A DNA stretch of 64,000 nt from Basidiobolus meristosporus CBS 931.73 (GCA_002104905.1 MCFE01000337.1:28247-92246); one strand, 5' to 3'. Counted from the stretch's first letter, positions 49,190 through 59,507 are shown. Notes: generated by a model not told the origin, from the sequence alone. Made by a program: numbers and translations.

Positions 49190-49926
49190 GAGACAGTCAC
49201 CAACAGGTGAAATCTTTATTTCAGTTGAAACAAAGAAGCCAGCGCTACTGTTGTAGCTTTGATACAAGAGTGTGTAGCTGAGGGGAATTTGTAGGTAAGT
49301 TAATAAAAAGTGATGATAGTTCTTCAGTGCTCAAGACACTGTTCAGTGGGAAGGGGGGTAGCAAGAGAGGTAAGAATGACTTGTGAACAACATTAATGAG
49401 GGGAATGTGATAAGGATTGATATTCATCATAAAGAGAGTGTGCTGCTGCAGATATTGCTGCCAAAGGTCTGTCAAGTACTTCAGGTAGGCCAGCTTGGGT
49501 TTTTCTGACTGCAGAATATAGTGAGCAAACTTCTTGACTTCAGGATCTACAAGTATAGTTCTCCAGCAGGAGTCAGGTGTAGTGTGGTGTGTTCTCTTCC
49601 ATGCCTTAATCAGTGGGTTGTTGCAGTGGTGAAGTCTGAGGTATAATCTGGTTCTAAGGTAGAGAAGTCTGATCTTGTAGGGCATAAACCCAAAAGCACC
49701 AAGAATAGCATGTCTGTAGGGGCATTCAGGCAAATGAGGCACCAAGGAGGTAATGCACCATACTGCAAACTTGTCAAGCTTAGTGCAGTCTCTAGAAGTA
49801 AGAGAGAGAAGTGGTAAGCCAAATTCCAGGACAGGGAAGACAAACTGCTTGAGTAGAAGGAGGCAGCTGGGAGCTGAAGTTGTAGGAGGAGTAACAGCCA
49901 GTAGCTTGTGGAGTGCCTGTCTTGCC
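49190..49926 (-). mobile_element. 5'-truncated LINE copy
   Basis: Contains the last ~225 codons of the LINE protein, in frame apart from lacking the 5' part, and the complete 3' tail. The 5' end breaks at CTTGCC, where fuller copies continue AGGATAATTC, and is followed by TTAGGG at 49926-49931. Confidence 0.85.
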
Positions 49927-49969
49927 TTAGGGTGTAGGTGTTATAGTAAGGGCTAGGAAAAGGTTAGAA

Positions 49970-50043
49970 GAGCAGGGGGTCTGGGGGACGCAGTCCCCTA
50001 GAGAATAAAAAAGCAGGGGGTTTGGGGGATGCAATCCCCCATA
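49970..50043. repeat. Two GC-rich hairpin repeats
   Basis: Two similar units, GCAGGGGGTCTGGGGGACGC and GCAGGGGGTTTGGGGGATGC, each followed by a CCCC(C) run that can pair with the G runs. They differ at matching positions, so each fold is kept. Function unknown. Confidence 0.5.
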
Positions 50044-50574
50044 CTGCTCCCATACTCTTTAAATTCCCGTTGGATTACTTTTCTCTCATTCTTGGTTCTG
50101 GTCCCTTAGGGTTAGAATTCCTCCTCCTAACCCTTATCACCCTAACCATGAATATTTTTACCCTACAATTGGCACATTGTCTGCTCATATAGTGGGCATG
50201 TCTGGGCCAATATTTGTCTCCCTATACTGTCCATATGCTCTGTATAAGTCTTGATGACTATTTAATTAATAAATTGTTATTTTTAATGTATATCTAATAA
50301 TCAATGGGATTCATCCCAATCTGACCACAATCCCATATTTTGATAAGCTTTGGGCACCATAAATTGCGCAGCCCTAATATGATAAAAAAATTCATGGCCA
50401 ATACAAATTTTCTGTAACCCAATTGCTTTTACCAAATATAAAGTGTATCCCAAAGTTCCATATATATTATGGCTATAATAGAAACTTTATTTGACACCAT
50501 CGCAACTACTACTTATGTTCTATGCGCACATGTATCCTGCGGGAATTGTAAAACTTAGCCACATGGTACAAAAG

Positions 50575-51195
50575 TGCTTTTATTTTTCATCATGATAGTT
50601 TTACATGAGTTCCTAACGCACTTTGAAAGTATGCAGTAGCCATACCCCAACAGGTTTTAAGGATGTCCACTAGCTACGTCTACTTGTGTCTAGCGGGGGC
50701 CATCAATCATCAGCCGTGCAATACTGAAATGCTTTTATTTTTCATCATGCTAGTTTTGTATGAATCCCTAATGCACTTTCATAGTGCGCGGTAACCATAC
50801 CCCAACAGGTTTTAAGGATACCCACTTGCTACATTTACTTGTGTCTAGCGGGAGTCATCAATCATCAGCCGCGCGGTAATAAAGTGCTTTTATTTCTCAT
50901 CATGATAGTTTTACATGAGTCCCTAACACACTTTTATAGTGCGCGGTAACCGTACCCCAACAGGTTTTAAGGATACCCACTTGCTACGTTTACTTGTGTC
51001 TAGCGGGAGTTATCAATCATCAGCCGCGTGGTAATAAAGTGCTTTTATTTTTCATCATGATAGTTTTACATGAGTCCCTAACGCACTTTTATAGTGCGCG
51101 GTAACCATACCCCCAGAAAGTAGTGTGGATGCTTACTTTAAACGCTCACTTGTGTATTGTACGGACTATCAACAAACAGCCGCGTGGGAATGGAA
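50575..51195. repeat. Tandem repeat, about 155 bp x 4
   Basis: Units begin at 50575, 50731, 50885 and 51041, each with GCTTTTATTT, then ATAGTTTTACATGAGTCCC, CCATACCCCAACAGGTTTTA, CTTGTGTCTAGCGGGAG and ATCATCAGCCGCG. The fourth unit diverges after about 70 bp. This looks like a subtelomeric satellite. Confidence 0.85.
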
Positions 51196-51572
51196 CATCA
51201 TAGAAAAGCATTGCTTTGTTGTTAGCAGGTATTGATGCGCAAATAGTGGTACTATGTGAATTATTGAGTAACTATTTACTCTAGTTGGTTCCAAGATATT
51301 CCTAGACAATATGCTCAAAATCAATATTAGCATCAATAGCTTGCTCTTTGATCACTAAACCACCGCACCCAATATGCGGTGGCCTTGGTTTTGTCTAGCC
51401 GTCAAGGAATGAAACCAGAATACGGTCACAAGAGAGGCAAAAGTGAAATGTGATGAAGTAAGTGTATATGAAAGTATTATAAATCTACAGGACAGAAGAG
51501 AACAACTAGTAGTTAAACAGCACTCACTGACACTCCACCAAGTAGAGCACCAACACGGACAATAAACAAGTC

Positions 51573-52034
51573 ATGAGGGGAAAGCTTAAGGACCGCTACT
51601 TGGGGATCAAGACCAAAAGAGGAAGCTGCCTCTACCATAGCAGTCCTTGCGCTCCAAAGGAAGACCAAGAGTCTATTATAGACAAAGATTGCGGCAAGAA
51701 GAGCAGTACAATTACCAGTTCTGGTAGTGGTACCTTTGGAAGTCCCAAATACCTGGAGAAAACTTGGAAAAAATTGGCAGATGACTCAGTTGTCCTGAGG
51801 AGAAAACAAACCAATGTGATTGAGCAGTTCCAAAACAAACTTCAGCTTAGTTCTTCTTTGCCTCACTATAAAGTACTCCAAGTGGCTTATTTGGATTATA
51901 AGTGTATGAAGGAGAATCAGGCAGAGACTGATCAATTAAGTGATAGTCAATTGCATCACTTCTTAGATCAGGTAGAGAAACAGTCGCACAGCCAAGAGAC
52001 GGAACAAGAATTGACAATTACAGAAACCAAATAA
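51573..52034 (+). CDS. Unknown protein, 153 residues, subtelomeric
   Basis: Single-exon ORF with its own TATAAAT box at 51478-51484 (about 95 bp upstream) and AATAAA signals just after the stop (near 52060), so it looks like a real Pol II gene. The N-terminus is basic (MRGKLKDRYLGIKTKRGS), with a Ser/Gly linker, then a helical part (NVIEQFQNKLQLSSSLPHYKVL) and an acidic Gln-rich tail. No family recognised. It is co-directional with the next ORF and the helicase pseudogene. Confidence 0.55.
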   Translation: MRGKLKDRYLGIKTKRGSCLYHSSPCAPKEDQESIIDKDCGKKSSTITSSGSGTFGSPKYLEKTWKKLADDSVVLRRKQTNVIEQFQNKLQLSSSLPHYKVLQVAYLDYKCMKENQAETDQLSDSQLHHFLDQVEKQSHSQETEQELTITETK

Positions 52035-52266
52035 TTTTGCCAATGTAGTTTTGCATTTTAATAAAATAAAAGGGTGTTAATAAGAACAGAATAAAGTTAA
52101 CTCATGTGTACATCAAATGATTCAAATACTGGCTAGATGGATGTTATGTAGGAGCAAGAAGCTCAGTAACCTCAAAGGAAAGATATGATGAATGGGCCTC
52201 CAACATCATCCAAATGAGTATAAAAGTGGAGAAAGGAGACATAATCCTTCATAAAAAACAAGAAGC

Positions 52267-53073
52267 ATGGAAGCAGGCAGTAGCCGGGTAGATGCCAGGA
52301 GTGAAGGTAGAGTACAAAGAGAGCGAGGAAGGGGACAAGGACGCGGAAGAGGATGCGGAACCAGGTGCGGAAGAGGAAGAGGGCAAGGAAGTGGCCAAAT
52401 CCAAGAGGAGCGTGAAGGAGGTGTTGCAGCAAACGTGGATGATGCTGAGCAAGTTGCTGTAGTCACTACCAGGCAGCCGGTCAACCAAGTTTCCCAAGCA
52501 TTGTCAGAGGTTCAACAAGAGCTTCCGGAATATAGGACAACATCGCACCATGAGATATTGCGACGTATGTGCCAGGAGATTAAACAGAGGAGGGGTGATA
52601 TTGTAAAGCTAAATCGGGATATTGCTGGACTTCAAGCCCAGATTGATTACAGTTTCCACCATTCTACTGAGGCATTAGTGGCACAAATGGTGGAAAAGTT
52701 TGCCTGCATCAGGGCAAGCGATGAGCAGGGTGCATCTTCCAACCCAGGTGTACTTGCAAGCGACAGTATTGGAGGGTATACTACTTCCTCCCTTGAACCT
52801 ACCACAAGCCAAGAGACAAGAGCAGAATCCTCCACAACAATGAGAATGGCCCCCACGCAGGTTGATATGGAAGTGTGCAAAGAAGACGTGGAGAAGCAGA
52901 GTGGGGATACTATAGGCCAACCAGAAACTGTAATGGAGGCGGAGAGACCAAGTCATATTGTCATCTTAAAAATACCACAGGTTGATTCATCGCTATCACT
53001 TCCCCCATCATCACTATCTGTGCCCCCATCACCACTATCTGTGCCCCCATCACCACCGCCATCCTCTGGCTAA
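52267..53073 (+). CDS. Unknown RG-rich coiled-coil protein, 268 residues
   Basis: Single-exon ORF with TATAAAAG at 52219-52226, 41 bp before the ATG, and AATAAA just after the stop. Residues about 14-45 form an Arg-Gly rich stretch of the kind that binds RNA or G-rich nucleic acid. A coiled coil follows (EILRRMCQEIKQRRGDIVKL onwards), then a Ser/Thr-rich linker and three PPSSLSV-type repeats at the C-terminus. No family recognised. RNA or telomere binding is only a guess from composition. Confidence 0.55.
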   Translation: MEAGSSRVDARSEGRVQRERGRGQGRGRGCGTRCGRGRGQGSGQIQEEREGGVAANVDDAEQVAVVTTRQPVNQVSQALSEVQQELPEYRTTSHHEILRRMCQEIKQRRGDIVKLNRDIAGLQAQIDYSFHHSTEALVAQMVEKFACIRASDEQGASSNPGVLASDSIGGYTTSSLEPTTSQETRAESSTTMRMAPTQVDMEVCKEDVEKQSGDTIGQPETVMEAERPSHIVILKIPQVDSSLSLPPSSLSVPPSPLSVPPSPPPSSG

Positions 53074-53164
53074 CTTGAGTAAATAAAGAATTTCCACCAT
53101 CCCAAATCAATGAATTGACAAGTAATAAGTTGAACTGATAAGATTGACAATTTACAGACTAATA

Positions 53165-53188
53165 GACTTGTTCCATTGTACCGTGCCA
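53165..53188 (+). repeat. Left terminal inverted repeat of DNA transposon
   Basis: Starts GACTTGTTCC and ends GTGCCA; preceded by the TAATA target duplication at 53160-53164. Confidence 0.8.
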
Positions 53189-53941
53189 GGGCGCGTGGCG
53201 CGATCCGCGGTTGCAAAGAACGATCGGGCGCAATATTATAGCTACCAGAAGGCAGGATTGTTCTTGGACAATTTTGCACTATGCGGGACGATCTCGCACA
53301 CTATGGCACAATCTGACACGATGAGGTTGGCACGGATGATCGCGCCAACTTGTAATGCTTGCATCATGTGCGCAATGGGATACCGCTATAATGGCAGGTA
53401 AAATCCGGTATTTGGATATGTTTCTTTAATGTAAATGGAAATAAATGTGTATCACACTATAAACTACACTGATACTTACCATTTTGGTTACCCTCACTCC
53501 AATTGGATGGTATCTCAGTGGTTAATTGGTCCAAAAGTATCCTGAAGCTGGCAGCCCCCAATTGGCTCATTGACTACTGAAAAAGCTACCTGATTTGCCA
53601 TCAAATATCCCATTTTGCCCATTGAGCAAGTAAATCCCTGATCCTAGTGATTGGGCAAGGTGTCATAGCTAGCATGCAAGCAATCGTGTAGGTGCAAAAC
53701 AGATCCAATAGCTGCACTGGTATTACCAATGACGTATATATATGCAGGGTGTTTATTTATAGGGGTTCTGTCTCAAATGTGAGACGACCTTGATATTACT
53801 TATATCAAAAATTTGATGATCACTGATTTGCAATGGCTTGATTCGGATCGCAAAAAAAAAGGGTTGTCGGGATCATTACAAATGTGAGCAATTCAAAGCA
53901 ATGGCATCATCTTCTCCTGGGTTTTTTTCTCACAGGGATTA

Positions 53942-55162
53942 CTACTGAGCATTTGGTAGTGACTCACTTTGCACACCTATACTACTTCCTGGCTGACTAT
54001 CATCTTGGCTACTTGTGTATTTGTAGTCAGTATTTTGCCTCCTAGTTGATGAGTGCGATGCTGCAGCTTGGCCGCGCTGAATCACTCCGACTGAACCAAC
54101 TGAACCAACTGAACCGGCCTGTAGTGCCACGCGCTGACGCGTTCTTTTACTTGTCAAGGGCTCCGGTGGTTGAGTCACTTCATGTTGGTCATCATCAGTC
54201 AGTTCACCAGAAGTAACTCGCTGATGGTCAGGCAAAACGGCACGCGCAGGCACGCCTTGACGCGTTGAGATGGCCCTTGGCTGAGTTGGATGTGATGCCG
54301 CATGTTGATGCGACTCGGTCCGCTCCAATGGACTTGTGTCTAAATGAGCAGTTTGGCAAGTTCTGGTAGTTTTGCTCTGAAGCGCGCGCGTTGACCCGAC
54401 ACGCATTGACTCAACGCGGGGCGTTCTGGTAAAGGGTGTTGGCGTGGTCTGGACTGACGTGCGCCGGCGCGCTGTGGTTGCAAGAGATGGTAGGGAATCC
54501 AGCAAGGCATGCTGGCGCAATCTGGACAATGTTGCTCGCGGTCTGTATTCTTCCTCCTGAAGCTCACCATCTGATTCCTCAAGGTATTCACTTACCCTCT
54601 GTCTGATACTTTGGAGCTGTTGCCTGGATGAGTCCTGTGTATATTGCTCTCGGAAGCCACTTAGCTCTACCAATATATCACGTAGTACATTAGTCATTTG
54701 AGGCAAAAACTCATTCAAAATCTCTTTGGTTCCCAAAGTTGAGGCACAAACGGACGCGTCCAGCCCGTACTGTGCAAATTGCGCGTGAAATCATTCCCGC
54801 GCGGCTTCCTCGTCAAATCCCCTCACTCTCAGCTCATTCTTGATTTCAATACTTGTCTTGTTATATATCTTTTTACATACATCGGCTGGCATCTTGATGT
54901 AGAACTCATGCCACAGCTTTCTACTCAAATTCTTCCATCTTTGTTGACTCTCTGAGGTATCTAGTTCTGCTAGATTAATCAGTAGTGCCCAAATATCTGT
55001 ATGAAGGCTCATCATAGACACTTGGGCCATACTAAAATCATTTGGCGAGAACTCAAACGGATCCAACATCAACTTTTCCGGTCCGGACCGCGCTTGTGAG
55101 CTGGGGGATGGGTTTTGTCTGGGTTGTACTAAAGATGAGTTGAGGCTTGGTATGGGGACCAT
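53942..55162 (-). CDS. Second transposon protein (accessory), unknown family
   Basis: ATG at 55162. The frame meets a TGA at 54793-54791, but a GTGAGG donor (54826) and a CACAG acceptor (54770) define a 57-nt intron that removes it and keeps frame; exons are then 54827-55162 and 53942-54769, giving 387 residues. The first exon has a compact helical region (QQRWKNLSRKLWHEFYIK, VCKKIYNKTSIEIKNELR). The second has a helical start (LPQMTNVLRDILVELSGFRE) and then a long Arg/Ser/Thr/Gln-rich, basic, probably disordered part with a GSVGSVGSVG repeat. It may be the DNA-binding partner that Harbinger transposases need, but no Myb/SANT motif is certain. Confidence 0.6.
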
Positions 55163-55521
55163 AGCAACGGATTTGGATACTTATACAGCAGTATATTGGC
55201 ATCAACCTGGTCTTATATGAGATATATATGAAAACTAAAGTGATTGTTGAATTTTCCATATATTATGCATGATGCATCTCGGATCGCGTTGACACAGATC
55301 AGATCACATCAATTGCAGATTTCCTATTTGATTATAGACCTATGATTAAAGCATCAATAAAAGTACCAAGGCATTGTTTGCGGATGATTTTTGCGACATA
55401 ATGATGGGATACATGGCAATTGATGGAGATTTAACCATAATGTGTTAAAAATCAGATAAATAACGCAGATCGCGCCAAATCAATTCAAACCGCCTCCATA
55501 CAATCATCCATCAATTTTAAT
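55163..55521. promoter_or_regulatory. Divergent promoter region inside the transposon
   Basis: About 360 AT-rich bp between the two divergent transposon genes. No clear TATA box was assigned. Confidence 0.4.
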
Positions 55522-56406
55522 ATGACTTACTCATCTGAATGGTCTTTTCTCATCAATCCCATCACTACCACTGGATTTCCTTTTGACACCCTGGAGGAGA
55601 TCTATTCCAAGTACTGTGGACCATCAACCCCAATCTACTCAAGGAGATCCCTTGTTAAGCTTCTCTGCTATTACAAGAACTATTGCCCTACAAGGTTTCA
55701 TCCCACCATCCATGGCAACAAAAGTCCTAGAAGCTTTCATTCCCAGCTGACAGCAATGGAGAACCACCTTGCAGAGGGTATGAATGACTTAGAGCAAGCT
55801 TGGAATACTAGGTTCAGAAGCTCCAATAGACTTCCGTATCCCAGAGTGTTCAGCAACAGGTTCCATATCAGGAGTATTTTGGATACCTTCCCAGTGAGGA
55901 TTAACAGACCTTCTAGAGGGCAGAGGCACTTTTATTCTGGCAAGTACAAGGCACACTGTGTGAAGTTTCAAGCACTGTCTGACATTGAGGGTAACATCAT
56001 CTGGTTTAGTGGGCCATTTGCTGGAAGTAGGCATGACAAAGCAATCTGGGTAGAGAATCATCCTGAATTCAGTAGAGGGGAGAAATGTATGGCAGACTTG
56101 GCCTATATAGGAGAGGATTGTCAGAGATTAGGATGTATTACAGCTTATAGGAAGCCAAGGAATGGTGTGCTTAGCAGGAAGCAGAAGCTCTACAATGAGA
56201 TATTTAATCATTTCAGAGTAAGGGTAGAGTACACATTTGGATATCTGAAGAGATTCAGCATATTGGCAGGTAAATACAGAGGAAAGTCATATATAGGAGA
56301 AAACAGCAGAATAGGTAAAATAGTTAAGATACTTATCAATGCACAGTATGTTCATACAAGAAGACATCCACTGAGAGAAATGTGTCTGGAGCATTATGAA
56401 GAGTAA
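55522..56406 (+). CDS. DDE superfamily transposase (Harbinger/PIF, DDE_4 type)
   Basis: Catalyses cut-and-paste of the surrounding element. Single exon, 294 residues. The DDE triad is complete: Asp121 in SILDTFPVRI, Asp192 in CMADLAYIGED and Glu236 in VRVEYTFGYLKRF. Further family landmarks are YSGKYKAHCVKFQ, SDIEGNIIWFSGPFAGSRHD and FSRGEKCM. The N-terminus has a short helical region but no long DNA-binding domain, consistent with a partner protein. The intact frame and TIRs suggest the element could still be active. Confidence 0.9.
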   Translation: MTYSSEWSFLINPITTTGFPFDTLEEIYSKYCGPSTPIYSRRSLVKLLCYYKNYCPTRFHPTIHGNKSPRSFHSQLTAMENHLAEGMNDLEQAWNTRFRSSNRLPYPRVFSNRFHIRSILDTFPVRINRPSRGQRHFYSGKYKAHCVKFQALSDIEGNIIWFSGPFAGSRHDKAIWVENHPEFSRGEKCMADLAYIGEDCQRLGCITAYRKPRNGVLSRKQKLYNEIFNHFRVRVEYTFGYLKRFSILAGKYRGKSYIGENSRIGKIVKILINAQYVHTRRHPLREMCLEHYEE

Positions 56407-56693
56407 ATAAAGCAAGGAAAGCACTATTCTGAGCAACATAAGTAAGATTGAGTAAAATTACCAGTAACTGTATCATACCACTGGCATCATGGTAGAAATT
56501 ATAGTGCCAGATAGTGCCGTAGAGTGCCAGATCAATCCGGCACTATAAACCGGCTGGCACTATGTGGCACTATCCAACGGAACAAGTCTAATATATGTAA
56601 AGTATGTAGTACTTAAGAGCTTTCAAGTTGTGGTGTATTATCAAGTATTCACCGTCACATAAATCACGCAGCAGTTGTTGTATCCCTATCCCA

Positions 56694-59495
56694 ATGGCAT
56701 TAGAAGCCAGCAGTTACAAGGAGCATCGGAAAAATTTTGGCATTTACCTGGCGACGGTGGCAGGTGTAACAAAATGCAGCTATTGCTCAATGACCATTAC
56801 CCTGTCTATGAGATACTTGCTATTATATGGAGGGTATTCTGTTGAGCACTTTCAAGACAGCAAAATATCCCCGCCTTATGATGAGCGTATAGCTGAAGAA
56901 ACATCCGGCCGTGGAATACTCTATGAGCCCAGCTCAAAGGTTCAAATGATTCACCTTGCTGATCTACACGGTGATGAAGACATCACAGTGACAGTTCTCC
57001 CAACTCCAGACAACATATCAACTACAGAGGCAGCCAAAGGGGTGATTTTAATTGGCAACAGCTGTGCTACTGACCACAAAAATCTCTACATATATGGTGG
57101 TTTTGAGCTGAGCCGTAGAGAATACTCAGGGCAACATGAAAGTGCCAAAAAACGGGGGAAAAAAGCAATACAAAGCAAGAGTGGGGAGACAATCAATAGA
57201 AGACTGAGCAAGCTGGAGGTAATCATGTACAAAGATGGCAATGGATGCTCCAGAGTATTGGAGACAAGGCCATTCTTGAATAATCCGGCAAATATGCCTT
57301 CAGCAAGAGGTTGGGCAGTTCTTACGTACGCATTTGATTGCTTATTCTTGCTGGGTGGCTATCCTACACCATTGGAACCACCTTATACCCAACCAAATGG
57401 GAGTTTTTTAAACAAGTTCTACTGTTTAAAATTGCAAACTGGTGATTGGGAAAGACAATATGTACACTCAGCAATACAGGAGCTTGGAGAAAACTTTATT
57501 GCTGTGGTAAACAAGTATGGCAACCAAATCCAATACATCAACAATGCAAATGTTACATTCACCTATGATGTCAATAATCAGATCTGGATTTACCCTCCTG
57601 ATCCAAGTCAGGAAGAAATGAGTACAAAGCAGCTACTAGGGCGCATTCTTAATGAATTGGCAACAATCTCTCAGCAGCACAAGAGGGAAGGCGAAGGAAG
57701 TGCTGAGACTGAAAATATCTTGCGGCATAGTGCCCATGGTCTTACTGTCCCACTTAAGAACCATCAAGCATTTGGCGTACAATGGCTGATGTATACAGAG
57801 GCCATCCATAAAGGAGCATTGCTTGCCGATTCCATGGGACTTGGAAAGACATTGCAGATATTAAGTCTCATATTGGAGACACCTGAGCAAAGGCCAAATC
57901 TTATTGTTGTCACGCTTGGAATACTTCTCAATTGGGTGATGGAGATAAAGTCAAAAACAAGGATATCCAATGAAGAGCTTCATGTATTTCATGGAAAATT
58001 CCGAGCTATCAAGAAGTCAGATATGGAAACTAAGAGGATTGTGCTCACCACCTACCACACACTATGTGTTGAAGCAAGGAACCCTGATTTGCCTATATGG
58101 AATGTGAAATTTGGCCAAATAGTGGCCAATGAGGCAGATACACTTAAGAACTACAAAGGTGGTAGCTTAAATGCAGTGAGTAAAATTGATGGAGAATCCT
58201 TGATACTTGTCACTGCCACCCCATTCCAAAATGAGATTATGGATCTTCATTCATATCTCACATTATTCAATCTATGGGAAGGCATTCCAAAGGATTTCCA
58301 TCGACTCCTACTTGAGGAGGCCAATGCAAACAGGCTAGTTGAATGGGTTGTAGAAAGACTTGGCTCATTAATATTGAGACGCGTCCAGAGTCGCAAATAT
58401 TTGGAGAACGCGCAGTATCCATGCCTAGTATTCAAGAGCAGATTGTCTTGTGCCAATTCTTGCCGGAGGAGCTGCAGGAGTACAAACAACTGCAGTCAAG
58501 TCTTCCAGAGGAAGTCGGTCGGATGGGTGCAAATACCTATCTGCATCTGTACTCATGCCATCCATATATGTATACCTGGAGCAGGAAGAGGAATTGGCTG
58601 AAAAAAGCGGCTGATGCTAGCATTGTCCAAGATGTCAAGATGAGTGAGGATGATTTTGTACCTGAGATTGATGAGGATCTTGAGGCGGTTGCGGTTGAGG
58701 TTGAGGAGCAGCTTCAAGAGATTAATAGCGAAGTGGTTGACAGCTCATCCAATGTTCCATCTACTTCTGCACCAACTGCCATACGCACCAAAGACGCCCC
58801 TACAATTGCCCAAAGAGGGCTTGCGTTAGAGGACTCCAACAGGGTATTCATCCAAGATTTCCTCACTGGTGTAACCAACAACACTGTGAACGAGCATAGT
58901 GGCAAAACTCGGAAAATCATGGAAATCCTGCTTGAAATCCAAGAAAATAAGGAGCACGCACGTGTTATTATTTTTTCTGGGTTTAATCTGATGCTTGACA
59001 TAGTGGCTTACCATTTGAGGGAGCAGAGCATTGAACATCTGAAGATTACCGGTTCCACCCCAGTTTGGATACAAAAGAGCAGTATAGATACATTTGCATT
59101 ACCAGTTCCGGAGGGCAAGATTTGTGTGTTACTGATCAATGTCAAATGTGGCGCATTTGGATTAAATTTGCAGATGGCATCAGTGGTGATCATTGCCGAC
59201 AATCGGTGGAATCCCTATGTAGAAATTTAAGTGAAGGCCAGAGTTTGGAGGGTGAATCAACCAAATAATGTTTCTAGTTACCAGTTAGTCATGCAAGATT
59301 CCATTGAAGCTCAGGGTGTAATTGACAGTCAAACTCGTAAGATTGGCTTATTTGGCCAGATTACGCATACGTTGGTAGATGAAGCATCCAAAGTACCAAT
59401 TTCATTACAACTTCAAGATCAAGATGATTGGTACTTGAGCCAATTACATGAAGCGCAAGGCAGTGGATCTCTGATGCACGAAGATGAAGAGGAGG
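56694..59495 (+). pseudogene. SNF2-family helicase-like gene with kelch-like N-terminus, broken
   Basis: ATG at 56694. The N-terminal ~300 residues include kelch-type motifs (YLLLYGGYS, LYIYGGFEL, LFLLGGYPTP). Then comes a SNF2 ATPase: LKNHQAFGVQWLMYTE, Walker A DSMGLGKT near residue 379, ILVTATPFQN. Motif II reads NEAD at 479-482 instead of DEAH, so the catalytic Asp is lost. The frame shifts by one base between about 58380 and 58400 (after SLILRRV). The downstream frame carries the helicase C-lobe (RVIIFSGFNLMLDIV, GAFGLNLQMASVVIIADNRWNP) and hits TAA at 59228-59230. The same frame continues with KARVWRVNQP-type motif VI-like sequence and stops where telomeric repeats begin. Confidence 0.85.
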
Positions 59496-59507
59496 TAGGG
59501 TTAGGGG
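59496..59507 (+). repeat. Interstitial telomeric repeat at broken helicase gene
   Basis: TAGGGTTAGGG directly follows the coding remnant of the helicase gene and directly precedes the SINE 3' end. Confidence 0.75.

Larger units (their letters stand above)
53165..56588. mobile_element. Complete DDE DNA transposon (Harbinger/PIF-like), 3.4 kb
   Basis: Terminal inverted repeats begin GACTTGTTCC at 53165 and, on the other strand, at 56588; 20 of the first 24 positions match (53165-53188 versus 56565-56588, including GTGCCA). The element is flanked by the direct repeat TAATA (53160-53164 and 56589-56593), a target duplication; 3 bp is usual for Harbinger, so the exact TIR edge may shift. It carries two divergent genes: a DDE transposase (plus) and a second protein (minus), the two-gene plan of Harbinger elements. 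Subterminal regions are rich in AGTGCC/GGCACT motifs (56498-56575), likely transposase sites. Confidence 0.82.
49932..59495. other. Telomere-motif-bounded subtelomeric block (Y'-like)
   Basis: About 9.6 kb lying between TTAGGG at its left edge and TAGGGTTAGGG at its right edge, interrupting the LINE/SINE array. It contains paired GC-rich hairpins, a 155-bp tandem repeat, two plus-strand ORFs of unknown function, a DNA transposon (a later insertion) and a broken SNF2 helicase gene. The comparison with yeast Y' elements, helicase-bearing and bounded by telomere repeats, is mine. Confidence 0.5.

Noticed and set aside
50575-51195. CRISPR-like array
   Set aside because: Units are about 155 bp and contiguous without unique spacers; a eukaryotic satellite.
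53500-53540. tRNA A-box-like sequence (TATCTCAGTGG) in the transposon
   Set aside because: No B-box at the right distance.
54791-54793. In-frame TGA suggesting the transposon accessory gene is a pseudogene
   Set aside because: A canonical frame-preserving 57-nt intron removes it.
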